64,000 nucleotides of DNA from Ampullaceana balthica. Taxonomy: Eukaryota > Mollusca > Gastropoda > Lymnaeidae. Positions 43,131-56,440 of the stretch are shown in pieces. The first letter of the stretch is position 1. Every line of letters starts with the position of its first letter. The notes under the pieces are model-generated. The model made no database searches. It saw only the letters and a program-made list of their open reading frames with translations, and had not been told where the DNA came from. The translations under genes were made by a program, and so were the position numbers. The stretch spans positions 3,259,038 through 3,323,037 of the forward strand of contig CALYLW010000015.1 in the NCBI GenBank assembly GCA_944989445.1. Direction: 5' to 3'.

Positions 43131-44036
43131 AGTGCTTTAAGAGCTCCTATGATATGAGGTCTTTACGAGTTGCTGTGATATGAGGTCTTTAAGAGCTTCT
43201 GTGATAGAAAGGTAGTGGAGGTCTTTAAGACCTGCTGTGATATGAGGTCTTTAAGAGCTGCTTTGATAGGGAGGTAGTGGAGGTCTTTAAATGCTGCTGT
43301 AAAGTGAGGTCTTTAAGAGCTGTTATGATATGAGGTCTTTAAGAGATGGTGTCTTGTGAGGACTTTAAGAGCTGATGTGATATAAGGTCTTTCAAAGCTG
43401 GTGTGTTATTGTAGTCTTAATAGCTGCTGTGATATGAGGTCTTTAAGAGCTGCTGTGATATAAGGTCTTTAAGAGATGCTATGATATGAGGTATTTAAGA
43501 GCTGCTGTGGTATGAGGTCTTTAAAAGATACTGTGATAAGAGGTCTATAGGAGCTATTGTCATGTAAGGTCTTTAAGAGCTGCTATGATATGAGGTCTTT
43601 AAGAGCTGCTATGATATGAGGTCTTTAACTGCTGCTGTGATATGAGGTCTTTACGAGCTGCTGTGATATGAGGACTCTATGGCGGATTAAGAGGGGGGCT
43701 GAACGGGGTAAAGCCAGGGGCCCCCAATGATTAAAGGGCCTCCAAATTTATTATATTGTATAATAAAGGTGAGCTAATGTTTGCGGGAATCTCTGAAAAT
43801 ATCATAAATAAATGTTTAAAATATCATCTATTTATTACGAGTATATGTCGAAGAGTGTGAAATACCAGAAATCATCTTTAATAATATCTAAAAACTATTT
43901 GGAAGGAAAGAGGAAACCTAGCTAATGAGAAGGAAAAAAAAATACTTATTTAACTTATTAGTTTTTTAAATTTGCGAATAAGAAACTTTTAGTGTCAAAA
44001 AAATTCTTATAAGGATAGTAAGCATTATACAAATTC

Positions 44037-45353
44037 TTTGTATGGGTGGCCTCGCATTCCGTGGCGAGAGTGAATTGTTAAGATCATCGAGCGTGGGTAA
44101 CTACCTTGGAATACTGAAACTACTGAGTCAGTTTGACACATTTCTTGCTGAACATATCTGCCAACATAGGAAATAAAGGACGTGAAAACATTATTTTCTT
44201 CAATCGTCAAAACGATCAAAAAAGAGAAAGTATCATTTTGATGAAGGGCCATCAGCCGAAGTAGTATTTTCCCAGTAACAAAAAGTCAAGGTTGTGTATT
44301 TCTGGTAATCATTGACAAACTTTCTTCATCCCTACAAAATCAGTTTGACACATATAAAGACATCCATGAGAAATTTGACTTTCTTAAAACTTAACTGAGC
44401 TCAGCAATGACGCCATCCCATGGGCTACAGCGGAGTTATTGTAAGAATATTCAAGTGATTTGGAAGACCCGTAATATTCAGAATTAGTCCAAATTTCAGA
44501 ACGCTTCAAAAAAGTTTTTGTCCAGCCCCATGACAAGGAACATGAAGTAGCACACTGCGAAAATCAAAACACAACTAAAGAACTAAAAATGTTGATGTTT
44601 CTGAATGTGCAAAATTGTACACAGTCCTTTCCTAATGTACACATCGCACTTCGCATCTATCTATCAATGATGACATCAAACTGCAGCGGAGAGCAATCAT
44701 TTTCCAAATTGAATATAATAAAAAATGAAGTTAGAAGTTGCACGGGACAACAAAGACTGAATAGTTGCACGGGACAACAAAGACTGAATAGTTGCACGGG
44801 ACAACAAAGACTGAATAGTTGCACGGGACAACAAAGACTGAATAGTTGCACGGGACAACAAAGACTGAATAGTTGCACGGGACAACAAAGACTGAATAGT
44901 TGCACGGGACAACAAAGACTGAATAGTTGCACGGGACAACAAAGACTGAATAGTTGCACGGGACAACAAAGACTGAATAGTTGCACGGGACAACAAAGAC
45001 TGAATAGTTGCACGGGACAACAAAGACTGAATAGTTGCACGGGACAACAAAGACTGAATAGTTGCACGGGACAACAAAGACTGAATAGTTGCACGGGACA
45101 ACAAAGACTGAATAGTTGCACGGGACAACAAAGACTGAATAGTTGCACGGGACAACAAAGACTGAATAGTTGCACGGGACAACAAAGACTGAATAGTTGC
45201 ACGGGACAACAAAGACTGAATAGTTGCACGGGACAACAAAGACTGAATAAGCTCTCGTTAATAATCATTGAAAAGGAATTTGAAAGCTCACTTAGCTTTA
45301 CTGACTTGATAGATAACTTCACCATGAGAAAAAGTCTCAAACTAAATTTCTAG
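44037..45353 (+). pseudogene. hAT transposase (ZMYM1-like) with 19-copy 9-residue expansion
   Basis: Upstream pieces: LAFRGESELLRSSSVGNYLG and LLSQFDTFLAEHI (about 44,050-44,160; the family's AFRG-SE...GNFL block), then the YKDIHEKFDFLK segment (about 44,358). From 44,589 to 45,353 a single open frame of 254 codons encodes FPNVHIALRIYLSMM and GEQSFSKLNIIKNEVR (dimerisation block), then SCTGQQRLN repeated 19 times, then KLSLIIIEKEFESSLS. In relatives this place reads R-S-x-x-x-Q-x-R-L-N-x-L once, so the repeat unit is the native segment. Upstream frameshifts and stops (44,187, 44,397) mean the transposase as a whole is dead. The nominal ATG at 44,589 is not a real start. Confidence 0.85.
44736..45248 (+). 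repeat. 27-bp in-frame minisatellite, exactly 19 copies
   Basis: 513 bp = 19 x 27. Unit AGTTGCACGGGACAACAAAG plus ACTGAAT, with no differences between copies that I can see. The frame before and after is the same transposase frame. The minus-strand frames across it are shadows. Confidence 0.98.
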
Positions 45354-46399
45354 CTTGAAATAAATAATAATAAATATTTTAATAAATTTTGGATTCATAT
45401 AACTTTATATTAATTAAATTGACTTCTATTTAATTTTTTGTCTTATTAAACTCTGCCTTAAAAGTTACAGTCTTCTTTTAACTGCTAGCAATCATTTTAT
45501 TTAAATTAAAATGCTGGCGGGACTGGGCCCCAGTTTGAAGTGCAGCCAAGGGCCCCGTGCAGTCTTTATCCGCCCATGTGAGGAATTTAAGAGCTGCTAT
45601 GATATGAGGTCTTTAAGAGCTGCTGTGATATGATATCTTTAGGAGCTGCTGTTATTTGAGTTCTTTAAGAGCTTCTTTGATATGAGGTCTTTAAGATCAG
45701 CTGTGAAATGAGGTCTTTAAGAGCTGCTATGATATGAGGTCTTAAACAGCTGCAGTGACATGAGGTCTTTAAGATCTGGTGTCATATGAGGACTTTAATA
45801 GCTGCAATGATATGAAGTCTTTAAGAGCTGCTGTGACATGAGGTCTTTAAGAGCTGCTGTGATATGAAGTCTTTAAGAGCTGCTGTGATATGAGGTTTTT
45901 AAGAGCTGCTGTGGTGTGCGATCTTTAAGAGCTGCTTTGACAGGAAGGTAGTGGAGGTTTTTAATAGCTGCTGTGATATGAGGTCTTTAAGAACTGCAGT
46001 GATATGAGGTCCTTACGACATGCTATGATATGAGGTCTTTAAGAGCTGCTGTGATAGGATGTCTTTAAGAGCTGCTTTGATAAGAAGGTAGTGGAGGTCT
46101 TTAAGAGCTGCTCTGATATGAGGTCTTAAAGAGCTCCTATGATATGAAGTCTTTACGAGTTGATATGATATGAGGTCTTTAAGAGCTGCTGTGATAGGAA
46201 GGTAGTGGAGGTCTTTCAGAGCTGCTGTGATATGAGAACTTTAAATGCTGATTTAATATGAGGCATTTAAAAGCTGCTTTGATATGAGGTCTTAAAGAGC
46301 TGCAGTTACATGAGGTCTTAATGAGCTGCTGTGATATGATATGTTTAGGAGCTGCTGTAATATGAGTTCTTATAGGCTGCTGTGCTACGAGGTCTTTTA

Positions 46400-49300
46400 G
46401 AGCTGCTGTGATATGAGATATCTAAGAGCTGATGTGATATGAGATATCTAAGAGCTGATGTGATATGAGGTATCTAAGAGCGGATGTGATATGAGATATC
46501 TAAGAGCTGATGTGATATGAGGTATCTAAGAGCTGCTGTGATATGAGGTATCTAAGAGCTGATGTGATATGAGGTATCTAAGAGCTGATGTGATATGAGG
46601 TGTCTAAGAGCTGATGTGATATGAGGTATCTAAGTGCTGATGTGATATGAGGTATCTAAGAGCTGATGTGATATGAGGTATCTAAGAGCTGATGTGATAT
46701 GAGGTATCTAAGAGCTGCTGTGCTATGAGGTATCTAAGAGCTGATGTGATATGAGGTATCTAAGAGCTGATGTGATATGAGGTATCTAAGAGCTGATGTG
46801 ATATGAGGTATCTAAGAGCTGATGTGATATGAGGTATCTAAGAGCTGATGTGATATGAGGTATCTAAGAGCTGATGTGATATGAGGTATCTAAGAGCTGA
46901 TGTGATATGAGGTATCTAAGAGCTGATGTGATATGAGGTATCTAAGAGCTGATGTGATATGAGGTATCTAAGAGCTGATGTGATATGAGGTATCTAAGAG
47001 CTGATGTGATATGAGGTATCTAAGAGCTGATGTGATATGAGGTATCTAAGAGCTGATGTGATATGAGGTATCTAAGAGCTGATGTGATATGAGGTATCTA
47101 AGAGCTGATGTGATATGAGGTATCTAAGAGCTGATGTGATATGAGGTATCTAAGAGCTGATGTGATATGAGGTATCTAAGAGCTGATGTGATATGAGGTA
47201 TCTAAGAGCTGATGTGATATGAGGTATCTAAGAGCTGATGTGATATGAGGTATCTAAGAGCTGATGTGATATGAGGTATCTAAGAGCTGATGTGATATGA
47301 GGTATCTAAGAGCTGATGTGATATGAGGTATCTAAGAGCTGATGTGATATGAGGTATCTAAGAGCTGCTGTGATATGAGGTATCTAAGAGCTGCTGTGAT
47401 ATGAGGTATCTAAGAGCTGCTGTGATATGAGGTATCTAAGAGCTGCTGTGATATGAGGTATCTAAGAGCTGCTGTGATATGAGGTATCTAAGAGCTGATG
47501 TGATATGAGGTATCTAAGAGCTGATGTGATATGAGGTATCTAAGAGCTGATGTGATATGAGGTATCTAAGAGCTGATGTGATATGAGGTATCTAAGAGCT
47601 GATGTGATATGAGGTATCTAAGAGCTGATGTGATATGAGGTATCTAAGAGCTGATGTGATATGAGGTATCTAAGAGCTGATGTGATATGAGGTATCTAAG
47701 AGCTGATGTGATATGAGGTATCTAAGAGCTGATGTGATATGAGGTATCTAAGAGCTGATGTGATATGAGGTATCTAAGAGCTGCTGTGGTATGAGGTATC
47801 TAAGAGCTGCTGTGATATGAGGTATCTAAGAGTTGATGTGATATGAGGTATCTAAGAGCTGATGTGATATGAGGTATCTAAGAGCTGATGTGATATGAGG
47901 TATCTAAGAGCTGATGTGATATGAGGTATCTGAGAGCTGATGTGATATGAGGTATCTAAGAGCTGATGTGATATGAGGTATCTAAGAGCTGATGTGATAT
48001 GAGGTATCTAAGAGCTGATGTTATATGAGGTATCTAAGAGCTGATGTGATATGAGGTATCTAAGAGCTGATGTGATATGAGGTATCTAAGAGCTGCTGTG
48101 CTATGAGGTATCTAAGAGCTGATGTGATATGAGGTATCTAAGAGCTGATGCGATAGGAGGTATCTAAGAGCTGCTGTGATATGAGGTATCTAAGAGCTGA
48201 TGTTATATGAGGTATCTAAGAGCTGCTGTGATATGAGGAATCTAAGAGCTGATGTGATATGAGGTATCTAAGAGCTGATGTGATATGAGGTATCTAAGAG
48301 CTGATGTGATATGAGGTATCTAAGAGCTGATGTGATATGAGGTATCTAAGAGCTGATGTGATATGAGGTATCTAAGAGCTGATGTGATATGAGGTATCTA
48401 AGAGCTGATGTGATATGAGGTATCTAAGAGCTGATGTGATATGAGGTATCTAAGAGCTGATGTGATATGAGGTATCTAAGAGCTGATGTGATATGAGGTA
48501 TCTAAGAGCTTATGTGATATGAGGTATCTAAGAGCTGATGTGATATGAGGTATCTAAGGGCTGATGTGATATGAGGTATCTAAGAGCTGATGTGATATGA
48601 GGTATCTAAGAGCTGATGTGATATGAGGTATCTAAGAGCTGCTGTGATATGAGATATCTAAGAGCTGCTGTGATATTAGGTATCTAATAGCTGATGTGAT
48701 ATGAGGTATCTAAGAGCTGATGTGATATGAGGTATCTAAGAGCTGATGTGATATGAGGTATCTAAGAGCTGATGTGATATGAGGTATCTAAGAGCTGCTG
48801 TGATATGAGGTATCTAAGAGCTGCTGTGATATTAGGTATCTAAGAGCTGATGTGATTTGAGGTATCTAAGAGCTGATGTGATATGAGGTATCTAAGAGCT
48901 GATGTGATATGAGGTATCTAAGAGCTGCTGTGATATGAGGTATCTAATAGCTGCTGTGATATGAGGTATCTAAGAGCTGCTGTGATATGAGATATCTAAG
49001 AGCTGATGTGATATGAGATATCTAAGAGCTGATGTGATATGAGGTATCTAAGAGCTGATGTGATATGAGGTATCTAAGAGCTGTTGTGATATGAGGTATC
49101 TAAGAGCTGATGTGATATGAGGTATCTAAGAGCTGATGTGATATGAGGTATTTAAGAGCTGATGTGATATGAGGTATCTAAGAGCTGATGTGATATGAGG
49201 TATCTAAGAGCTGATGTGATATGAGGTATCTAAGAGCTGATGTGATATGAGGTATCTAAGAGCTGATGTGATATGAGGTATCTAAGAGCTGCTGTGATAT

Positions 49301-51640
49301 GAGGTATCTAAGAGCTGATGTGATATGAGGTATCTAAGAGCTGATGTGATATGAGGTATGTAAGAGCTGATGTGATATGAGGTATCTAAGAGCTGATGTG
49401 ATATGAGGTATCTAAGAGCTGATGTGATATGAGGTATCTAAGAGCTGATGTGATATGAGGTATCTAAGAGCTGATGTGATATGAGGTATCTAAGAGCTGA
49501 TGTGATATGAGGTATCTAAGAGCTGATGTGATATGAGGTATCTAAGAGCTGATGTGATATGAGGTATCTAAGAGCTGATGTGATATGAGGTATCTAAGAG
49601 CTGATGTAATATGAGGTATCTAAGAGCTGATGTGATATGAGGTATCTAAGAGCTGATGTGATATGAGGTATCTAAGAGCTGATGTGATATGGTATCTAAG
49701 AGCTGCTGTGATAAGAGGTATCTAAGAGCTGATGTGATATGAGGTATCTAATAGCTGATGTGATATGAGGTATCTAAGAGCTGATGTGATATGAGGTATC
49801 TAAGAGCTGATGTGATATGAGGTATCTAAGAGCTGCTGTGATATGAGGTATCTAAGAGCTGCTGTGATATGAGGTATCTAAGAGCTGATGTGATATGAGG
49901 TATCTAAGAGCTGCTGTGATATGAGGTATCTAAGAGCTGCTGTGATATGAGGTATCTAAGAGCTGATGTTATATGAGGTATCTAAGAGCTGATGTGATAT
50001 GAGGTATCTAAGAGCTGATGTGATATGAGGTATCTAAGAGCTGATGTGATATGAGGTATCTAAGAGCTGATGTGATATGAGGTATCTAAGAGCTGATATG
50101 ATATGAGGTATCTAAGAGCTGCTGTGATATGAGGTATCTAAGAGCTGATGTGATATGAGGTATCTAAGAGCTGATGTGATATGAGGTATCTAAGAGCTGA
50201 TGTGATATGAGGTATCTAAGAGCTGATGTGATATGAGGTATCTAAGAGCTGATGTGATATGAGGTATCTAAGAGCTGCTGTGATATGAGGTATCTAAGAG
50301 CTGCTGTGATATGAGGTATCTAAGAGCTGATGTGATATGAGGTATCTAAGAGCTGATGTGATATGAGGTATCTAAGAGCTGATGTGATATGAGGTATCTA
50401 AGAGCTGATGTGATATGATGTATCTAAGAGCTGATGTGATATGAGGTATCTAAGAGCTGCTGTGATATGAGGTATCTAAGAGCTGATGTGATATGAGGTA
50501 TCTAAGAGCTGCTGTGATATGAGGTATCTAAGAGCTGATGTGATATGAGGTATCTAAGAGCTGATGTGATATGATGTATCTAAGAGCTGATGTGATATGA
50601 GGTATCTAAGAGCTGATGTGATATGAGGTATCTAAGAGCTGATGTGATATGAGGTATCTAAGAGCTGATGTGATATGAGGTATCTAAGAGCTGATGTGAT
50701 ATGAGGTATCTAAGAGCTGATGTGATATGAGGTATCTAAGAGCTGATGTGATATGAGGTATCTAAGAGCTGATGTGATATGAGGTATCTAAGAGCTGATG
50801 TGATTTGAGGTATCTAAGAGCTGATGTGATATGAGGTATCTAAGAGCTGATGTGATATGAGGTATCTAAGAGCTGCTGTGATATGAGGTATCTAAGAGCT
50901 GATGTGATATGAGGTATCTAAGAGCTGATGTGATATGAGGTATCTAAGAGCTGATGTGATATGAGGTATCTAAGAGCTGATGTGATATGAGGTATCTAAG
51001 AGCTGATGTGATATGAGGTATCTAAGAGCTGATGTGATATGAGGTATCTAAGAGCTGATGTGATATGAGGTATCTAAGAGCTGCTGTGATATGAGGTATC
51101 TAATAGCTGATGTGATATGAGGTATCTAAGAGCTGATGTGATATGAGGTATCTAAGAGCTGATGTGATATGAGGTATCTAAGAGCTGATGTGATATGAGG
51201 TATCTAAGAGCTGATGTGATATGAGGTATCTAAGAGCTGATGTGATATGAGGTATCTAAGAGCTGATGTTATATGAGGTATCTAAGAGCTGATGTGATAT
51301 GAGGTATCTAAGACCTGATGTGATATGAGGTATCTAAGAGCTGCTGTGATATGAGGTATCTAAGAGCTGATGTGATATGAGGTATCTAAGAGCTGATGTG
51401 ATATGAGGTATCTAAGAGCTGATGTGATATGAGGTATCTAAGAGCTGATGTGATTTGAGGTATCTAAGAGCTGATGTGATATGAGGTATCTAAGAGCTGA
51501 TGTGATATGAGGTATCTAAGAGCTGATGTGATTTGAGGTATCTAAGAGCTGATGTGATATGAGGTATCTAAGAGCTTATGTGATATGAGGTATCTAAGAG
51601 CTGATGTGATATGAGTTATCTAAGAGCTGATGTGATATTA
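46400..51640. repeat. Homogeneous core of the 26-bp satellite, ~200 copies
   Basis: Unit GATATGAGGTATCTAAGAGC plus TGATGT. It differs from the shoulder consensus at fixed places (TATC for TCTT; TGATGT for TGCTGT). Most units are identical; the commonest variant is TGCTGT for TGATGT, which occurs in short runs of adjacent units (for example 47,355-47,480). The 26-bp period is kept throughout, with only one small deletion noticed (about 49,690). No transposon interrupts it. Confidence 0.98.
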
Positions 51641-53588
51641 AGTTAGTGGAGGTCTTTAAGAGCTCCTGTGGTGTGATATCTTTTACAGTTGCTGTGATAT
51701 GAGGTCTTTACGAGATGCTATGATATGAGGTTTTCAACTGATGCTGTGATTTAAGTCCTTTGAAAGATGCTGTTATATAAGTCCTTTAAGAGATGCTGTG
51801 AAACGATTTAGTGGAGGACTTTAAGAGCTGATGTGATTTGAGATATGATATGAGGTTTTTAACAGCTGCTGTGATATAAGGTCTTTTAGAGCTTCTTTAA
51901 TATGAGGCCTTTAAGAGATGCTGTGATATAAGCCCTGAAGAGATGATGTGATATAAGTCCCTTAAGAGATGCTTTGATATGAGGTCTTTAAGAATTGCTG
52001 TGACATAAGTCTTTTAAGAGCTGCTGTGATATGAAGTCTTTAAGAGATGCTATGATATGGGGTCTTTAAGAGTTGCTGTGATATGTCGTCTTTAAGATCT
52101 GCGGCGGCGATATGCGGTCTTTAAGAGCTGCTTTGATATAAGGTCTTGAAGAGCTGCTTTGATATGAGGTCTTTAAGAGCTGCTTTGATATAAGGTCTTT
52201 AAGAGCTGCTTTGATATGAGGTCTTTAAGAGCTGCTATGGTTTGTGGTCTATAAGAGCTGCTGTGATAAGAGATCTCTAAGAGCTACTGTTGTATGAGAT
52301 ATTTAAGATAAGCTGTGATATTATTAAGAGCTGCTTGGATATGACGTCTTTAAGAGCTGCTGTGATATGAGATCTTTAAGAGCTACTGTTGTATGAAATA
52401 TTTAAAATAAGCTGTGACGTTATTAAGAGCTACTTGGATATGAGGTCTTTAAGAGCTGCTGTTATATGAGTTCTTTTAGAGCTGCTGTGGTATAAGTTCT
52501 TTAAGATCTTCTATGATATGAGATCTTTAAGAGCTGCTGGGATAGGAAGGTCGTGGTGGTCTTTTAGAGCTGCTGCAATATAAGGACTTTAATAGCAGCT
52601 ATGATATTAGGGATTAAGAACTTGTGTCATATTAGGACTTTAATAGCTGCAAAGATATGAAGTCTTTAAGAATTTATGTGATATTAGGTCTCTAAGAGCT
52701 GCTGTGATATCAGGTCTTTAAGAGCTGCTGTGATATGAGGTTTAAAGAACTGCTTTGATATAAGTTCTTTAAAAGCTGGTGTCTTATGTGTTCTTTAAGA
52801 GCTGATGTGATATGAGGTCTTTAAAAGTTGCTGTAACAGGAAGGTAGTGGAGGTCTTTAAGAGCTGCTGTGATATGAGGTATTTAAGAGCTGCTGTGATA
52901 TGAGGTCTTTTAGAGCTGCTGTTATATGAGGTCTTTAAGAATTGCTGTGAAATGAGGTCTTTACGAGATGCTATGATATGAGGTTTTCAACAGATGCTGC
53001 GATTTAAGTCCTTTAAGAGATGCTGTGATAGGATTCAGTGGAGGACTTTAAGAGCTGATGTGATATGAGGTCTTTACGAGAACTGCTATGATATGAGGTT
53101 TTTATCAGCTGATGTGATATACGGTCTTTAAGATCTTCTGTTATATGAGGCCTTTAAGAGATGATGTGATATAAGTCCTTTTCGAGATGTTGTGATATGT
53201 CGTCTTTAAGATCTGAGGCGGCGATATGCGGTCTTTAAGAGCTGCCATGATACGACAATTTTAAGAGCTGTGGTGATATGAGGTCTCTAAGAGCTGCTGT
53301 TATATGAGGTCATTAAGAGCTGCTGTGGTATGAGAACTTTAAGAACTGTTATGATATGAGGTCTTTAAGAGTTTATGTCATTTGAGATCTTTAAGAGCTG
53401 TTGTGATATGATGTTTTTAAGAGCTGGTGTGATATTAGGTCTTTAAGTGCTGCTGTTATATGAGATCTATAAGAGCTGCTTTGATATAAGGTCTTTAAGA
53501 GCTGCTGTGATATGAGGTCTATGAGCGGCTGTGGTATGATGTCTTAAAGAGCTGCTGTGATATGAGGTCTTTAAGTGCTGCTATTATA

Positions 53589-54671
53589 TTTATCTTATCT
53601 TATCTGTTTACAGACGCTCCTTCTATACAGAAGATTATTGCGTCATACGCTTATCTATGGGTTTTTTTAGTCCTGCATTTTTATTAGAGATTTAAATGTT
53701 GATAAAGTGTTGGTTTTCTTGGATTCTTCAGGCAACCCATTCCACGCCCGAATTCCGGAAGGGAAGAAGGAAAACTTGTATGTGTTTGTTCTTGCATACG
53801 GAATAAGAAAGGTGTTTTTATCCTTATGTCTATCTGAGGGTTGTATTAAGTTATCGTTGTGTTGTATTTCTAAATTAGAATTAATTGCTTTATGTATGAT
53901 TACTACTTTGCTTTTGGTTCTTCTATCCTCTAGTATTTCAAGGTTTAATGATTTAACTAATGGTGTTATTCTTGTCAGTTTCGTATATTCTCCAGTAATG
54001 AATCTGGCAGCTCTTTTTTGAATTTGTTCTAGTTTATCAATGTTTTCTTTGGTGGATGGGTCCCATACAGAAGATGCATATTCTAGTACAGGTCTCACCA
54101 AAGTGAGGTAGCATTTTAGTTTTATATCTCTATTACATTTGTTAAAGTTTCTTTTTATAAAGCCTAAGGTTTTGTTTGATTTTTTAATACATTCATTGAC
54201 ATGGGGATTCCATGATAGTTTCTCATTTATTAAGACTCCTAAGTATTTTGCATCTTTAGTTTGGTTCAGTTCTTTTCCATGAATGTAATATTTTGAATTT
54301 ATTTGTTTCTTTTTCTTCGTTACTCTTAACAGTTGACACTTTTCTGGGTGGAAAGACATACTCCAGTTAGTTTCCGATTTTATCAATTCATCTAAGTCTT
54401 TTTGTAAAATTGTGCTGTCTTCTTCTGATTTAATTGTTCTATAGATTATACAATCATCAGCAAATAACCTAACTTTTGTACCTGTTGAGATGTTGTTGGG
54501 TAAATCATTTATATAAATTAAAAAGAGTAAGGGACCTAGCACAGTTCCTTGTGGAACTCCTGAGTTAACCTTTATTGGTGCAGATTTAGATCCATTAATT
54601 ATTACAGTTTGCTCCCTGCCCAAAAGGAAGTCTTGGATCCAGTGATGTAAGGAACCTGATATTCCAAATAT
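53589..54671 (-). mobile_element. 5'-truncated CR1/jockey-type LINE in the satellite
   Basis: About 1.08 kb, flanked by satellite on both sides (TGCTGCTATTATA left, AAGGTCTTTAAGAGC right). The 3' end (left side here) carries a short UTR of about 75 bp and a GATAA-repeat tail. The 5' end is truncated within the reverse transcriptase. A 290-bp relative lies at 9,549-9,850 and a coding scrap at 38,038-38,152. Confidence 0.93.
53667..54671 (-). CDS. Partial LINE reverse transcriptase, uninterrupted frame
   Basis: About 334 codons with no stop or frameshift, entering from the truncated 5' edge (FGISGSLHHWIQDFLLGREQ) and ending at a natural stop after FKSLIKMQD. Blocks: SGVPQGTVLGPLLFLIYIND (RT block 4), VRLFADDCIIYR (block 5; both catalytic Asp present), WSMSFHPEKCQLLRV (block 6), KYLGVLINEKLSWNPHV (block 7), then the thumb and the C-terminal LEYASSVWDP ... 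LEQIQKRAARFITG ... FFPSGIRAWNGLPEESKK pattern typical of the CR1/jockey superfamily. The first RT blocks and the endonuclease are missing, so it cannot act alone. The intact frame shows a recent insertion. Confidence 0.93.
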   Translation of the reverse strand: MFGISGSLHHWIQDFLLGREQTVIINGSKSAPIKVNSGVPQGTVLGPLLFLIYINDLPNNISTGTKVRLFADDCIIYRTIKSEEDSTILQKDLDELIKSETNWSMSFHPEKCQLLRVTKKKKQINSKYYIHGKELNQTKDAKYLGVLINEKLSWNPHVNECIKKSNKTLGFIKRNFNKCNRDIKLKCYLTLVRPVLEYASSVWDPSTKENIDKLEQIQKRAARFITGEYTKLTRITPLVKSLNLEILEDRRTKSKVVIIHKAINSNLEIQHNDNLIQPSDRHKDKNTFLIPYARTNTYKFSFFPSGIRAWNGLPEESKKTNTLSTFKSLIKMQD

Positions 54672-56440
54672 AAGGTCTTTAAGAGCTGCTGTGATATGAG
54701 GTCTTTAAAAGCTGCTGTGGTATGAGGTCTTTAAGAGTTGCTGTGATATGATGTCTTTAAGAGCTACTTTTGTATGAGATATTTATGATAAACTGTCATA
54801 TTATTTAGGCCTGCTTGGATATGAGGTCTTTAAGAACTGTTGTGATATGAGGTCTTTAAGAGCTGCTGTGGTATGAGGTCTTTAAGAGCTGCTGTGGTAT
54901 GAGGTCTTTAAGATCTGCTGTTATATGAGGTCTGTAAGAGCTGCTATAATATGAGGTCTTAAGGTGCTGCTGTGATATGAGAACTTTAAGAGTAGCAATG
55001 ATATGAGGTCTTTAAGACCTACTGTGATGTGAGGTCTTTAGGAGCTGCTGCGATAGGAAACTAGTGGAGCTCTTTAAGAGCTGTTATGATATTAGGATTT
55101 TCAGAGCTAAGGTGATATGAGGTCTTTAAGACCTGCTGTTATATGAGGTCATTAAATGCTGCTGTTATATGAGGTCTTTAAGAGCTAATGTGATATAAGG
55201 TCTTTAAGAGATGCTGTGATACAAGGTCTGTAAGTTCTGCTCTGATAAAAGGTAAAATTAAAGATCTATTGTCATATTCGGTCTTAAAGAGCTGCGGAGA
55301 TAAGATGGCTTTAAGAGCTGCTGCAATAGGAAGGTAGTGGAGCTCTTTAAGAGCTGTTGTGATATGAGGTCTTTAAGAGCTGCAATGATATGAGGTCTTT
55401 AAGAGCTGCTGTGGTATGAGGTTTTTAAGAGCTTCTGTGATGTGAGGTCATTAAGCGCTGCTGTGATATGAGGTCTTTAAGAGCTGCAGTGACATGAAAT
55501 CTTTTACAGCTGCTGTGATATGAGGTCTTAAAGAGCAGCTGTAATATGTCTTTAAGAGCTGATGCAATATAATGTCTTTAAGAGCTGCTGTTATATGAGG
55601 TGATTAAGAGCTGCTGTCATATGAGGTCTTTAAGAGCAGCTGTGATATGAGGTCTTTGATAGATGTTGTGATATAAGGTGTTTACGAGATTCTGTGATAT
55701 GAGTCTTTAAGAGCTCCTGTGATATGAGGTCTTTAAGAGCTGGTGTCATATGAAGTCTTTAAGAGGTGCTTTGATATAACGTCTTTATGATCCGCTGTGG
55801 TATGAGGTCTTTAAGTGCTAATGTGGTATGAGGTCTTTAAGAGCTCATGTGATATAAGGTCTTTAAGAGCCGCTATGATATGAGGTCTTTAAGAGCTGAT
55901 GTGATATAAGGTCTTTAAGAGCAGCTGTGATATGATGACTTTAAGAGATGTGATATGAGGTCATTAAGAGCTCCTGTGATATGAGTTCTTTAAGAGCTGC
56001 TTTGATATGAGGTCTTTAAGAGCTTCTGTGATATGAGGTCTTTAAGAGCTTCTGTGATATGAGGTCTTTAAGAGCTTCTGTGATATAAGGTCTTTAAGAG
56101 CTTCTGTGATATGAGGTCTTTAAGAGCTGCTTTGATATGAGGTCTTTAAGAGCTGATCTGATTTAAGGTCTTTAAGAACTTATGTGATATGAGGTCTTAA
56201 AGAGCTGCTGTGATATGTCTTTACGAGCTGCAAAGATATGAGGTTTTACATGCTGCTGTGATATGAGGTCTTTAGAGCAGCTATTATATGAGAGCTTTAA
56301 AATCTGCTATGATATGACGTCTTTAAGAACTCTTGTCTTATGAGATCTTTAAGAGCTGTTTTGTTATGAGGTCTTTAAAAGCTGCTGTTATATGAGGTCT
56401 TTAGGTGTTTACGAGCTGCTGTGATATGAGGTGTTTAAGA

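Larger units (their letters stand above)
43677..45578 (+). mobile_element. hAT transposon I (ZMYM1-like) in the satellite
   Basis: Ends CTATGGCGGATTAAGA (43,677) and TCTTTATCCGCCCATG (45,578; inverts to CATGGGCGGATAAAGA), imperfect inverted repeats. Subterminal GGGCCCC motifs lie at both ends. The flanking 8-mers TGAGGACT and TGAGGAAT match at 7 of 8 and both differ from the satellite consensus TGAGGTCT, which supports a true target duplication. Carries a transposase remnant with a large in-frame repeat expansion. Confidence 0.88.

Noticed and set aside
44657..45340. Minus-strand 227- and 180-residue frames with FSLCCPVQL / LSRATIQSL repeats
   Set aside because: These are the antisense of the 27-bp in-frame repeat of the hAT transposase; a 27-bp period keeps antisense frames open too.
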